In this document: one piece after another, positions 33,940 through 45,083 of the stretch
Numbering within the stretch: the first letter of the stretch is position 1
Layout: every line of letters begins with the position of its first letter
Source of the DNA: Colletotrichum lupini
Lineage: Eukaryota > Ascomycota > Sordariomycetes > Glomerellales > Glomerellaceae
Assembly (NCBI RefSeq): GCF_023278565.1
Contig: NC_064681.1
Coordinates: forward strand, 3,534,001-3,598,000
Length of the DNA stretch: 64,000 nucleotides
Reading direction: 5' to 3'
Translations under genes and position numbers: made by a program
The notes under the pieces: generated by a model
Told to the model about the DNA's origin: nothing
The model's input: only the letters and a program-made list of their open reading frames with translations
Databases searched by the model: none

Positions 33940-36560
33940 TCACAGGTGCGCGCGGTTCTCCAGAGATCTGCGCCTCCTTTGCTCCTTGACGCTTTTCTTC
34001 AACTGCCGCGCGTCTTCGATACTCAACAGGGGCGACACTCCCTTGCCGTCAATGTTTCTGGCAGCATCAAATAGTTTGCTTCCCAGCAAGTCGGTCAGAC
34101 GGAGCACCCGAGTACTGACAGTAGCGCCATCACGACGATTCTTTCCCTCGCGACGACTGGAAGCGATCTTCTCGGTAAAGTCCCACAGGCGACCAGAGGC
34201 GTTAAGGGTGCCGGTCTCCGGATCGCGAGAGGGGCGCCATTCTGGGTCGAGACGCAGACGTGGAGGAACCTTGGGGTCTTTTGACTTGACAACCTGAAGG
34301 ATACCTTCTTCCTCAAATCGTTGGTAGGCGTTCTTCAACGTCTCTTTGTTGACCGCCTCAAAGTAGCTAAGATCGCCTTGGTGGTAGAGTGTCTTGCCGA
34401 GCTGGGGGGTGTTAGCCATATATACCATATGTAGTACTAATAGTAGTCCACTTACCACTTGTGCACTGCCCTGGGCTTTTGCAACCTCAATCCAGATGTC
34501 ATCCTTCTGGCCCAGAGGCGGCGACAAGCCCATCAACGAGACAGCTGCAAGCCAACTAGCCTCGATAAACGGCCAAATAAGGAAGCAGTAAAAGTCGTAG
34601 TTCTCCCGTCCGACAGCTCTCTCGTGATCTGAAAGACCTACCACAACCACCTTGCCCTGATCATCCCGGTGCAATTTCAGCACCTTGTCCGCCTCCAGGT
34701 CTCGCAGCGTCTTTTCCAAGTTGGCAGCTAGACCTTCACTCGGGAAGATGAACTCTCCACGGAACAGTGATGACAGGAACTGAATCTGGTCTTGCAGCTC
34801 TTGGAAGGAGATATCCTGCATGGCCGGGCCACCACCCTGCTTCACCTTCATGTACATGGCGGCGCTGACAATAGCCTCCGAAATGAACAGATGAATAGTC
34901 ATGTTGCGATAGAAGGACAGCTGGAAGCGATCAACAGCGTAGTAGGTAGGCTCTGGAAGGTCTTTCACGACGCCAACCAGCTCCTTGCCCAGAACATCGA
35001 GACCGCGTTCGATAATGTCCGAGAGGGGCGCAGCTCCAAAGTGAGCGACTCTGCCACCCTTTGCCCGCACACGGTCGGTGAGCCACAGAACGCGTCGCTC
35101 AAGTTCAGTCTTGCCTACACCTCTGCCTCTCAGCGTGAGCAGGACAGTGCCAATCAAGGCTGTAGGCATGACGACAGAGACATCATTGATGTCCGATAAG
35201 ACCTTGTAGCCTAGAATTCGAAGAAGCTTCTGTCGGATAGCCGTGTTTTCGGGGTTCTTTGTGTCCATATTGAGGCCGGTCGGTAATCTTTCCAGTCTCG
35301 TGAGCTGCTCGTTGATGAAGCCGCGCAAGCTCCAGGGCTCGTGGAACCTGACGTCAACTCGGCCAAGTCTCAGAGACAAGACTGAAGAACCCCCGGAAAG
35401 GAAGTCCGCCAGGTTCTCTTTCTTTTTGGGCACGCCCAACAGCTCGGTAACGTAGCCCTCGGTTTCAATGACCTTGTCGTACTGCGTGCTCACTGGGCAG
35501 ATGATGGCGTCCTCCACGCGACCTGAGAGAATACTGTCCAAAATGAAGCTAAGGATACCAAACTTGGGAGGCAACAACTTTCCTGTCCTTGAGCGGCCAC
35601 CCTCGATGAAACATTCAAAGTTGTAGCCACCTTGCAGCAGCGTGTCGATATACGTTTGCACGAGAGTAGTGTAAAGAATGTCATCGCCAAACGCTCTCCG
35701 AATCCACATGGCACCGGCATGCTGCAAGAAGCTTCCTACAAGAGGAAAGTTCAGGTTGTCGCCAGCTACGACGACGGGCAAGCCGAGACCAAGGCGGTAG
35801 CAGATAAGCTGGAGAGAAACATAGTCGACGTGCGATCGATGGCAGGGCAGGAATATGATGCTCTGCTTCTTCTTTTCGGCCTCTTCAGCAACCTTTCTCA
35901 GTCGCAGAACCTCTTCGCTAGAGACGTGGATGCCTTGGTTATAGGCCCGCAACGTCAACTGGGTGACAAGATAGTATGCGCTTCTGATGAAGGTTTTGCT
36001 CTCAAACTTGCAAATCATGTCGTCCGTCATCTTGTCAGCCACCTCTTGGATACCAGACTCAATGACAGCTCGTCTGCGTGCGCGCTTCATGGCAAAGTCT
36101 TTGTCTTGCTTATTCAACAGCCCTTCTTTTTCCTCGACAGCGACACGCTTTTCAGCGAGATCCGCGATGCGTGACTGTAATAAGGGCGCCGAGAGCACGG
36201 CTTCCTTCATCTTGTCGCTAAAGCCGGAATAAAAGATGGGTTGGCCGATAGCATTATCGTAGGCTCGCCAGCCGGTGCCGGAGACATAAAGAGAGACTTC
36301 GCGGAGGAATCTAGTATGAAGAAAATAAATTAGCCTTGTTCCTGGATCGACGTTGAGGCTGAATCCAGTGGGCAGGCGGGCCGGCGCGCAGGTGGTACAT
36401 ACTGTAACGGTTCCTGGCGAAAGCGTGCCATGTGCTTCATCAGAGCCTCTTCCTTTTCGTCATCGCGTGGCTGGGAGGGCTTGATATAGCCGCTAGGTTG
36501 AAGGGTGATTTGGTCGCCGAGAATCTTCAGATCCGGCGCGGAGTCGTCGTTCTTCGCCAT
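33940..36560 (-). CDS. Glycerol-3-phosphate / dihydroxyacetone-phosphate acyltransferase
   Basis: Exons 36560-36403, 36310-34456 and 34401-33940 give 824 residues, the size of PlsB-type enzymes. All four acyltransferase blocks are present: 'HRSHVDYVS' (HX4D, about residue 210), 'GAMWIRRAFGDD', 'FIEGGRSRTGKLLPPKFG' (about residue 290) and 'AIICPVSTQYDKVIE'. The family acylates the sn-1 position of glycerol-3-phosphate or DHAP at the start of glycerolipid synthesis, bound to ER, mitochondrial or peroxisomal membranes. The C-terminus ends in 'RAHL'; no classical PTS1 is seen. The 54 bp intron 34402-34455 has GTAAGT, CTAAC and CAG signals but keeps the frame and has no stop. It is divergent from POP4. 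Confidence 0.93.
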
Positions 36561-37340
36561 TGTTGGGTGAGGATTCGAGAATGTGGTGCGAGTCTGGTCA
36601 GTTTGTGACGTCTTCGAGGTGTTCGTGGGGTATCGAGTGAGGTAAGGTCGGGGAAAGAGGGCGCGTGGGAATTGTAGATCGTCGAACCTCGGCCCGTCTG
36701 TCCGTGGTTGTTGATATCAGTGCTAGCTTGGTCGTTCTGGGATGCTCCGAAACAGTCCGTCAAAGGTCCCTTGCCATTGCCGACAGTGGAAGTACACGGC
36801 GGAGGATTGAGACTACCGTTCTTGTGTCTCGGGTCCCTCGATCAAAGTCGCAAGGTGGCGTTGGAGAAGTGACGGACTGTTGGGACTTGGAGAAAAGGAG
36901 ACTGGGTGATGTGTGTGGTGTGGAAGATGCGCCGGAGAGCCTCCAAGTCGCATTGTCATTGCCCTCCGGGTTCTGGGGGGGAATTCTTGGTGGACCGTTG
37001 AGGTCAAGTGCCACCTGCCCGCCTCTGTTAAGCCGAGCTCCTGCTCAAGTGGCATTTAGCGGCTTCGGCATGTGAACAAACACTAACCATCCATGTTGCT
37101 GCTGCAGGAGCCACCCTGCTTCTGGTGCCTGCCACCAATTGGAGTTAGATACGTACCCACCCTTAATCTGGAGGCACTAACATTTAATTTTCCATCTTTC
37201 CAGCGCCAACCTTGACTGTTGCATTTTGACAAGCAATCACCACCTTCGCGACTTTTTGCGCCAGCACACCTACACCAGGACGCAACAACATCCTGCTCTT
37301 ATTGAACGCGTGCAGACTTCTATCAGACTTGGGGAACAAA
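36561..37340. promoter_or_regulatory. Divergent intergenic region, acyltransferase / POP4
   Basis: This 780 bp region lies between divergent start codons of two housekeeping genes. It should hold both promoters. No other gene was found; open frames here overlap each other without family features. Confidence 0.5.
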
Positions 37341-38027
37341 ATGGCCCCCTCAAACCAGCCCATTACGCAGGCTCTCCTCGCCCGGGCACACTCTCCCGAC
37401 AGCGCCAACCGCCTCTTTTCCGAGAAAATCCAGTACAGACCGCTCTACCTTAGACCAAGCTCGCCACCACCACCGTCAAACGCCCGAGAGACCCGTCGCA
37501 AGGCCCGCAAGGAATCAAAAAGGAAACAAAAGCTCAAGCCGAAGCCACTCTCGGCTCGCGAAAGACACAGGCGGGGCCTTTACGAAGTACCTCGCGAGGG
37601 CCAAAAATACTCCATCTTCGAGCCCCTCCACCGCCTTTGGCTGGGCTACATTGAGGAAATATTGGGCTCTGAGCTCTACAATGGCGGCCCTTCTGCGTCG
37701 GCAAAACTAAGCGCTGCCGAGTTCCACGGGGCTGCGGTTGAAGTGTCGCGTAGCTCCTGTCCAAGTCGGGTTGGCATTAAGGGCATTATCATCAAGGACG
37801 GCAAGTTTGCGTTCGAGATCATAACACCAAAAAATGACATCAAGATTGTCCCAAAAGAGGGCACATGGTTCAAATTCGAGATACCCGTCAAGGAGCCGGA
37901 TACGGAGGCTGTCGCGCAAGGCACCCCTCGCCAATTCGTTTTCGAGGTTCTCGGTGACCAATTTCTGATGCGCGGGGCGGATCGCGCAAACAAAAAGTTC
38001 AAACCTCACTACCTTAAAAACTTATGA
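37341..38027 (+). CDS. POP4: RNase P / RNase MRP subunit Pop4 (Rpp29)
   Basis: A single exon of 228 residues starting MAPSNQPITQALLARA. Residues 50-80 are strongly basic ('RRKARKESKRKQKLKPKPLS'), followed by the Rpp29 barrel: 'YEEILG'-like segment 'YIEEILGSEL', 'KLSAAEFHGAAVEVSRSSCP', 'VGIKGIIIKDGKFAFEIIT', 'TWFKFEIP' and the C-terminal 'FVFEVLGDQFLMRGADRA'. It belongs to the nuclear ribonucleoproteins that trim tRNA 5' ends (RNase P) and process pre-rRNA (RNase MRP), contacting the catalytic RNA. The in-frame TTG-initiated extension upstream was not used because the ATG at 37341 precedes the conserved N-terminus. A tRNA-Asn gene lies about 300 bp downstream on the opposite strand. Confidence 0.94.
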   Translation: MAPSNQPITQALLARAHSPDSANRLFSEKIQYRPLYLRPSSPPPPSNARETRRKARKESKRKQKLKPKPLSARERHRRGLYEVPREGQKYSIFEPLHRLWLGYIEEILGSELYNGGPSASAKLSAAEFHGAAVEVSRSSCPSRVGIKGIIIKDGKFAFEIITPKNDIKIVPKEGTWFKFEIPVKEPDTEAVAQGTPRQFVFEVLGDQFLMRGADRANKKFKPHYLKNL

Positions 38028-38274
38028 GCCATGCATTCGGTGCATGACGCGTTACGACATGCACTAGGCATGGTTCGTCGACTGAATGAATGACCCAAAG
38101 AAAAAGCCGGTACCTAATTGCTGGAAACAAGTACGAGTTAATGAATTGCGCCTTAATGCTATGAAGGCTGGGCCACGTAGGAATGGAGGAAACAAGAGCG
38201 CGGGATAACCGTTCAGTGGAGGGAAGACGGGGGTCAAAGGCTTCCAAAACGTGTCCAAAGCGCTGGAAGAGTGC

Positions 38275-38279
38275 AAAAA
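38275..38279 (-). terminator. Possible Pol III terminator of tRNA-Asn
   Basis: A run of five T residues on the minus strand, about 45 nt beyond the tRNA 3' end. It is the first run of that length downstream. Confidence 0.4.
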
Positions 38280-38322
38280 GAACGATAAGAACACTCTGAG
38301 ATGTGGAATCTAACCACTGAAC

Positions 38323-38396
38323 CTCCCCGAGGTGGGCTCGAACCACCAACCTCCAGATTAACAGTCTGACGCGCTAGCCAATTGTGCCATCGGGGA
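38323..38396 (-). tRNA. tRNA-Asn (GTT)
   Basis: The minus strand folds as a 74-nt tRNA without intron. The acceptor stem pairs TCCCCGA with TCGGGGA plus discriminator G. The D arm contains the A box 'TGGCACAATTGGCTAG'. The anticodon arm is TCAGA-CTGTTAA-TCTGG, giving anticodon GTT. The T arm has 'GGTTCGAGCCC', the B box. It decodes AAC/AAT. Confidence 0.97.
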
Positions 38397-39306
38397 TGAG
38401 ATGCTTGTTGTTGAGGGTTGAGGTCAGTTCCGGGCCTAAGGCGGGGGCCAGACTTCGAGCCGCTCCTGACGAAGGCCGCCCGCGACTGAGCAAGCGCTGA
38501 CCGCGACCAGAGCGACCGCGATGTCGATGCAGCTCGTCTTTCGAAGCTGCGATCGCGAGGCGGCATGCTTCGTTTGTCCGTCGGTCGATTGAGACGCAAT
38601 TTTAGCCGTCTTTGCCTTGCCGGTGATGTTTGGGAGCGCCTTTTAAGTCAGCTCGCAATCACCAAAACGCGATACCTGGCATGCCGCTTTACTAATCTCA
38701 TCGTTAAGAAGATTAATTCTCAAGTTTGCTCGAATTCGAAGTTAGATCTGAAAAATCCATTGGGGTTTATAGAATTGATGAGACCACAAGATTATTAGAC
38801 GACAGCGTGCGACGCTCAACTTGATGATCGCGTTCGTGAGGCCGACGTTGACTTACACACAGGTTTCAAAGCGACATCCTGCCACTTACATGGAACAACA
38901 ATCATCAGCGCCCCTGATGGCGGAAGAAAAGACACGAAAGCGACGAATTCGCGAGATGGAACCGTGGCACGTCACAGAAAGAGCGTCGGGTTACATAATG
39001 GCGGCTACCTGCCTATCCTAAAAAGAAACGCGACGCGTGCGACCGCACGCCGATGACATCAGGACTCTATTAGACGGGACTGGCCCAGTCGCGCGCATTC
39101 CGCCTCGAAGCTGTTTGCTCACCACAGTAACCAGCACTTTTCGACACCTTTTCTTTCCCTCTCAACTCTCTCCTCTTTCTTTACTGCGATTAACATACCA
39201 AACAAGCCCAACTGACCTCTCCTAAGCTTTGTTCTTCTTCCAAGAAAGAAAGAAATCCACTCAGATCATCCAACTACACATCTTGCCACCACCATCGATT
39301 TACACC
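38397..39306. other. Intergenic between tRNA-Asn and acidic-protein gene
   Basis: A 0.9 kb stretch. The left part is GC-rich and the right part (about 39110-39300) is a CT-rich leader of the next gene. No further RNA gene or coding exon was recognised. Confidence 0.5.
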
Positions 39307-40682
39307 ATGGTCACCACAAGAACAAGATCGCGCGCCAACAGTGCCACCGATGCCAATGGCCTCGCAGATTCTTCAACTGCGGCTGGTGAGAAACGTAGCA
39401 TCGAAAAAGACGCTGCCGGCGGATCCCCCGACGCCAAGCGTGCGAAGAAGTCGGATGATGATTCTGCTCGTCAGACCACCATTGACGAGGCCTTTGAGAA
39501 GAAGGACGACGCAGAGACCGGAAAGACCAAAGAAGAGACTGGGGCAAAGGAAGATGCCGCCGACACGGAGATGAAGGATGGTGAAGAAGAGGCCACCAAC
39601 GACTCGACGAAGCCAGAGGAGCCGACCAAGGAAGAAGAGGCCGCCATGGCAGAAAAGGTGGAGGAGGTAGAGGAAGCAGAAAAGGAAGGTGAAGAGAAAA
39701 ATACCGAAGAATCCACGACAGAGGATAAGCCAGAAGCGAAGTCAAAGGACAGAGAGTCTGCAGAGAAGACGGGCGAGAAGGACAAGGTCCCCTCTACCAT
39801 TCTCGAAAAGGGAATCATCTACTTTTTCTTCCGTGCCCGCGTCAACACCGACGGGGCCGAGGAAATAGATGATATCGCCCGCAGTTACATGATTCTCCGC
39901 CCCATCGGCACAGACTCCAAGCTAGGCGACGGTCCCATTGGCGACGCGGGCAACACGCGCCTGCTGGCCCTGCCGAAGAAGGTCTTTCCCGAGACCGACC
40001 GCGACAAGTTCATGGTCTTTGTCGAAAAGGCAGGCGCCTCCTTTGCTGAGCTAAAGGAGGAGTTCCTCTCTGGTGCTGACAACCAGACTAAGTCTGGCGT
40101 ATCGCATGCGCCTGCTGCCACACCGGCTGGAGAGGGCGTCTACGTTATCACCTCTACTGGAAGCGATAGCCATCTCGCGTACATGCTCACCCTGCCGTCT
40201 GACCTTGGCGAGGTGCAGAAGGAGCTTGGACTCAAGGAGAAGGGGAGCTTCATCTTGAGCACGAAGAATCCTTACAAGAAGGGCCCTGCAAACGCTAGTC
40301 TCGATCAGACTCCCGACTTCCCAGACAGGTACATAAGATCAGGATCAATCCCCCCCTAAGGCTGAGGTGGAGCGCTGACAGGTTGACATCTAGTATCAAG
40401 AACGACTTCCGCGACCTGCGGTGGACAAACACCAAGCCCGAGCATCTCGACTACCCCTATGCTCAATTCCTCTTCATTGGCCAGTCTGGAATCGGGAACG
40501 CCGTCGAGCCAAAGTCCAAAGACGTCAAGGCTGGCAAGGAGAACCCAGAGGACGTTCTCGAGGAGATTGCCGAAGAGGACGAAAAGCGCATGGAGCACCT
40601 CTCTGGTGACGACTCGGCTTCCATCTTTGCGGACCTACAGGCGCGGGCCAAGGACTATCCGAAGCTGCAGACTACCTTTTGA
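39307..40682 (+). CDS. Acidic nuclear-type fungal protein with PIP-like motif
   Basis: Exons 39307-40328 and 40394-40682 give 436 residues. Residues 1-45 are basic/polar with an NLS-like 'PDAKRAKK', followed by 'ARQTTIDEAFEKK', which resembles a PCNA-interacting box but lacks the first aromatic. Residues 55-160 are a highly charged Glu/Lys/Ala/Thr region, probably disordered or coiled. The folded C-terminal part ('IIYFFFRARVNTDGAEEIDD', 'SYMILRPIGTDSKLGDG', 'GEGVYVITSTGSDSHLAYML', 'DLRWTNTKPEHLDYPYAQFL') looks like a conserved fungal domain often labelled, on weak grounds, 'BTB domain transcription factor'. I see no BTB fold. Start in 'CACCATGG' context. Function unknown; a chromatin or replication role is only a guess. 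Confidence 0.8.
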
Positions 40683-41603
40683 TTTTGATCGTGTTGCCTT
40701 CCTATTGGAAAAGTTGGCGTGCCGCCGCGTATTCTATGATTTTACGAGGAGGCGCACAAGGGATGGAAACCGGGATAGAAACCCCTGGATAGTTGTTTAG
40801 TTTAGTCGTGCCACAAGGTGTAATTTGTAACAGAATATTATCTCTAATACACCAAATTAAGTGTTTCATCTCTGCAGGATTTTACACTGAATAAAACTCT
40901 CTTGGCCAGCACATCGGGGTGACTGCGGTTAGAGCTTATTGTAACACCGCAAAACACAATTCCATTGATGTTTGAAGTTTTTTCACTCATGATGCTGCAT
41001 TGGAGAAGCACTCTCGTAAGTTCTAAAGACTTGCAGGAATATCAAATAGATAACTGTGTGCGAATAACCTTCTTTCAAGAAGTTCAAGCCCTTTGGTAGT
41101 AACAATCCTTCACCTGTAGAAAAACTACACTCGCTCGAGATCACAATGAAAGATAAGGATCCCTTCAAAAACTTACCATACCACAGAAACGCTGGCTCTT
41201 GATTGATCTGCCATCATTGTCAGCTAAGAAGTGACTAGTTCAGGTACTTAAGCGCCACATGTAGGATTCCGTCAAGGGCGGCGATCCTCCTCTTCCTTCG
41301 CCGATGGCCTTGCGGCGAGGGAGCTGTGAGATCCCGATCGGCGTTAAGCAATGTCGGGGATGCGGAGCCCCGATCGCCGATACACGACGGCCACGGCCCG
41401 TGATACCGACTTACACGGTAGGTAAGACGGGGCTGCACGAATGAGACTGCCGTCTTGCGAAAGTAAGCTGCATTCAAAGCGGCCGTCATTGAAATCCTAT
41501 ATAAAGCATCAATGATTCCTTGGTTGAATTCATCTATCTGAGGCACACTATCAACTTCATCAAGACCAATATACCACGACTTCATCACCAAGACATTCCT
41601 AAA
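40683..41603. other. Intergenic between acidic-protein gene and SDR gene
   Basis: A 0.9 kb stretch. It carries the 3' flank of one gene and the promoter of the next. No coding or RNA feature was recognised. Confidence 0.5.
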
Positions 41604-42429
41604 ATGACACCGCTGAAAGGAAAGACGGCAATCGTCACAGGAGCATCCCGCGGACTCGGCGCAGGCATGGCTCTAGACCTCGCACGCAAAGGCGCATCCG
41701 TAAGTCCCTCCAACGTCCCACCCTCCTACTGCTGCATTCGCTCACCAACAACAGGTAATGCTCCTCTACACCTCCGACTCAAGCGCCCCCAAAGTCCAAT
41801 CCCTCATCACACAAATCACCTCCCTCCCACACGCCCCCTCCGCAGTATCCTGCAAAGCAGACCTCTCCTCAGAAACCGCCCCCGCCGCAGTCCTCGCCGC
41901 CCTCGACGCCTGGCTCGGCCCAGACGCCCACATCGACATCCTAATCAACAACGCCGGCACAGAACTCAACGCGCCGCTAGGGAACATCACCACCGCCGAC
42001 TTTGCAAAAGTATACGACCTCAACGTCCGCGCGCCGCTCCTCCTAACCCAGGCCCTTCTCCCGCGCCTGGCCTCAAAGGAGGCACGCATCATTAACATCG
42101 GCTCCGTTGGCGGACGGCAAGGGTTCCCTGGGTTGGGGCTGTATTGCTCCTCCAAGGCTGCGCTTGAGGGTCTGACGCGGGTTTGGGCGCGGGAGCTGGG
42201 GAGGAACGGGACGACTGTGAATTGTGTTGCGCCCGGGCCGGTGGAGAGCGATATGTTGGACAAGATTCCCAAGGAGCTGGTGGAGATGCAGAGGCGGCAG
42301 ACGCCGGTGGAGAATCGGACGGGAACGGTGGAGGAGGTTGCGAGGATTGTGTCGTGGCTTGCTGGTCCCGAGAGTTCGTGGGTTAGTGGGCAGGTTATTA
42401 GTGCCAGTGGTGGTTGGGCGATGTACTGA
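41604..42429 (+). CDS. Short-chain dehydrogenase/reductase (FabG-like)
   Basis: Exons 41604-41699 and 41755-42429 give 256 residues, the classical SDR length. The Rossmann motif 'TGASRGLGAGMALDLARKGA' binds NAD(P)H, 'DILINNAG' is the NNAG motif, Ser of 'IINIGSVGG' and 'YCSSK' supply the Ser-Tyr-Lys catalytic set. The C-terminus 'VSGQVISASGGW' matches 3-oxoacyl-ACP reductase-like enzymes. It should oxidise or reduce an alcohol/ketone pair; the substrate is unknown. The 'VNCVAPGPVESDM' loop after the active site is typical. The 55 bp intron falls right after the glycine-rich loop. Its 3' end faces the tRNA synthetase gene 246 bp away. Confidence 0.93.
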
Positions 42430-42675
42430 GGGGGTTATGCATATCCTGTTTGAGAGGATGGAGCGGAGTCGACGAGAATTCGTACTTTGATATCGGGGAC
42501 TGTTGTCCAATACGTAGTCGGTGGCAGACAGGAACATATTGCTCAAGCTTTAAAACATTTCGCAATCATCGCCTACTTGTCCGGAAGAGAATGCCCATGT
42601 CACATCAAGAATTGAGGCATTCCTCGCAAGCAATAAATCTTGGGTATATTCTTTTTCCTGTTCATCTCTCAGCAT

Positions 42676-44654
42676 CTAAGCGGAAGCCTTGGCAGCCTCC
42701 TTTTCCTTTGCCTTGGCGGCCTTCTTCTCGTCAATTTGGCGCTGCTTCTCTAGCTTCTTGAGCTGGTTCTTCGTCATCTTGCCGTCGGCACCCTCAGTGG
42801 GGCCATCGCTGTTGGCCTCGCGGATAGGGATGGACTTGAGGTTCTCGGCAAGGCCCCAGGACAACGGCCGCCGGGAGAAGAAGAGGTTGACAGTCTCCTC
42901 GTCCACCTTGGCTCTCCTCTCCTGGAAGGCCGTGCAGTACTTGGCCAGCTCCTCGGCGCACCTCTTCTTGATCTCGCCGGTGAGCATCTTCCCTGTGCGG
43001 TAGTCCTCGCGGATCTTGGCCAGCTCCTCATCATCGTCGAGGAAGAAGCGCAGGTATTGGTAGCTGACGTCGACTGAATATTGGTGTTAGCTACTACGCA
43101 CACAAAATCACATTCTGGGTCTGCGATCTTACCATCCGGATCGGCTCCCTCAGCGCGCTGCTCCTCGGCAGTAACCTTGCCACCGCTGAAGGCATACTTG
43201 TTCATCTTGTTCTGGATCTGCTTGGGTGTGTCGTTCAAGAAGATGGCACTTGAATCAATCGACGCCGACATTTTGGAGCCGGGCCCCTGAAGAGCATCGA
43301 GGAAACGAGAGTGAATGAGGGAGGGCTTGGCGTAGCGCAGGCCGGCGGCACAATCTCTTGTCACACGGAAGTAGGGGTCTGTCTTGACGTTAATCTCATC
43401 TCGTTTTTATGGCTATACTGGGCAGGAAAGACAAACCTTGGTCAATGGCGCAAGGAATAAGGCAAGGAATCTGAGAAGTCTTCGCCTCGTCATCGCCAAA
43501 GATGTGGGGGAATGAGTTGCCGAAGGAGGAGCTGGCTTGGATACTGGCAAAGTGAACCTTGCCAATGTTGGAACTGTCGTCGAAGCCGAAGACGGCCTTG
43601 GCTGTGTTAAGAGTGATTCTCTTGGCCACACGAGTAACGTTCCTATGACAAGTCAGCCTTAAGTCTCTGATTTGTCGCGCGCAAGTTGATACTTACTTGT
43701 AGAAGTTGCCGCCCATGTAGTCGTAGTCGGAGAAAATGAAGGTCCTCTCGGGGTTGAATCCAATCGCAATGCTACACAATGTTAAAACGCATACTTGCGG
43801 ATAATGCTGGAAGTCTTACATGTCCTTGGCGTTCTCTCTTGTGTAGTGCTGAACCTCCTCGACCGTTCTCTTCTCAGAGAAGAGGAACTTCTCATCTATG
43901 CCTTCCAGTCAAAAGGGAGTTCCGGGATAATTCTTTAGCGCTTTCTCTTACCGTCGGTCATCATGATCTATGCTGGAATTAGCGACTAACTTTTCAAAAG
44001 AAGCAACTCCAAGCAGAACGTACCACCAGTGGCGCATCGAGCACATCTGACAACCACTTCGTCAACTGGAAAGGAATAGCATGACCAACGTGCATGCTGT
44101 CGGAACTCGGTCCACGGCCTTAATACAATCTTGTCAGCCATCGTCCTGGCCTATACTGCTTCCTATGTTGTTCTTCAGACTTTGTAACATCTTGAAGCCA
44201 ACGCACCAGTGTAAATGAAGAAAGGCTGCTTCTTCTCGACGCGGTCGAGGATGAGGTCGAGATCGCGGTGGGAGAAGACAATCTGGCGACGGAGGAAATG
44301 GTGAGGTCTGTGACCAGTCACGCGCTCGAAGCGCTCGAGGAGGGCATCGTCAATCAGCTTCGTTCCGAACTCGTCGACGATTTTCTATGCAGCGATCAGA
44401 GATCAGCTAGAGCTCTCCATTGACGAGGGGGGCTGTAATTCTTACCTTGTAGTCAATGGCCTTGACCTTGCCATCAGTGCCGACCTGTTGCCTCGAGTCA
44501 GTACATGCCCTTCTCACTTATACGGCACTATTCGCAAACCCACTTCTCCAGACACGTTCCAGGGGTCGACTTTCTGGCCTCCTGAGGCTGCGGGCGCGTC
44601 CCCGACAGCTTCGGCGGGGATGGCGGCGGTCGGGGCTTCGGGTGCGGATGCCAT
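42676..44654 (-). CDS. WRS1: Cytosolic tryptophanyl-tRNA synthetase
   Basis: Ten exons join exactly in frame to 479 residues: 44654-44544, 44484-44446, 44384-44207, 44118-44024, 43967-43952, 43895-43820, 43771-43697, 43642-43437, 43378-43133 and 43073-42676. Exon 5 is only 16 nt. The class I HIGH motif appears as 'HVGH' (about residue 119) and KMSKS as 'KMSAS' (about residue 301). '[20 protein letters not shown]', 'MMTDDEKFLF' and '[13 protein letters not shown]' mark the eukaryotic/archaeal cytosolic form. It charges tRNA-Trp. No presequence is seen, so cytosolic. The C-terminus is a Lys/Glu/Ala-rich tail ('[16 protein letters not shown]'), which may bind RNA or the multisynthetase context. 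Nine introns of 48-88 bp is dense for this window. Confidence 0.96.
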
Positions 44655-45083
44655 TGTGTCGCGTGGTCTCGGTCGATGGTGTGGAGTGTCGATTGACGAG
44701 CGGAAGAAGATTTCAGGGTCTTGGCGGCTGGTCACTCGTCTTCTATACGCCTCTTGTGGTGACTCGAATTGCTTGATGACACAGAGCTGTCTGGGCAAAA
44801 GTTCCGAAAAGCGTGAGTCAATGGCGGGGTGAGGGTGTGCACCTGCCTTTGCGAGTCAAAGTGCGGCTCGATTTCGGTGTGTACCCCGCTACCCCGCAGT
44901 CACCGACACACCGCGGTCACCCCCTCGGTGAGAACCCGGTGGGGGCCAACATCGCTCTTGGATCGCGGATGCACAGCCACACGTATTCTGAGGGATCTTG
45001 AGGAATCATGGGTGGAGGAAAGAAGTGGTCATTTATTCAAGCTGAAAGCGAAAGTGTCAGATAATAATGCAATTCTCTTCCCG
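44655..45083. other. Intergenic between WRS1 start and HET gene end
   Basis: About 430 bp upstream of WRS1 and downstream of the HET gene, both on the minus strand. It includes the short WRS1 promoter. No other feature seen. Confidence 0.5.

Noticed and set aside
38234..38599. 121-codon minus-strand frame
   Set aside because: It runs through the tRNA-Asn gene, so it cannot be a genuine coding region.
41235..41500. Possible structured RNA upstream of the SDR gene
   Set aside because: GC-rich palindromic pieces (GATCGGGG-like) are present, but no tRNA, 5S or snRNA features could be matched.
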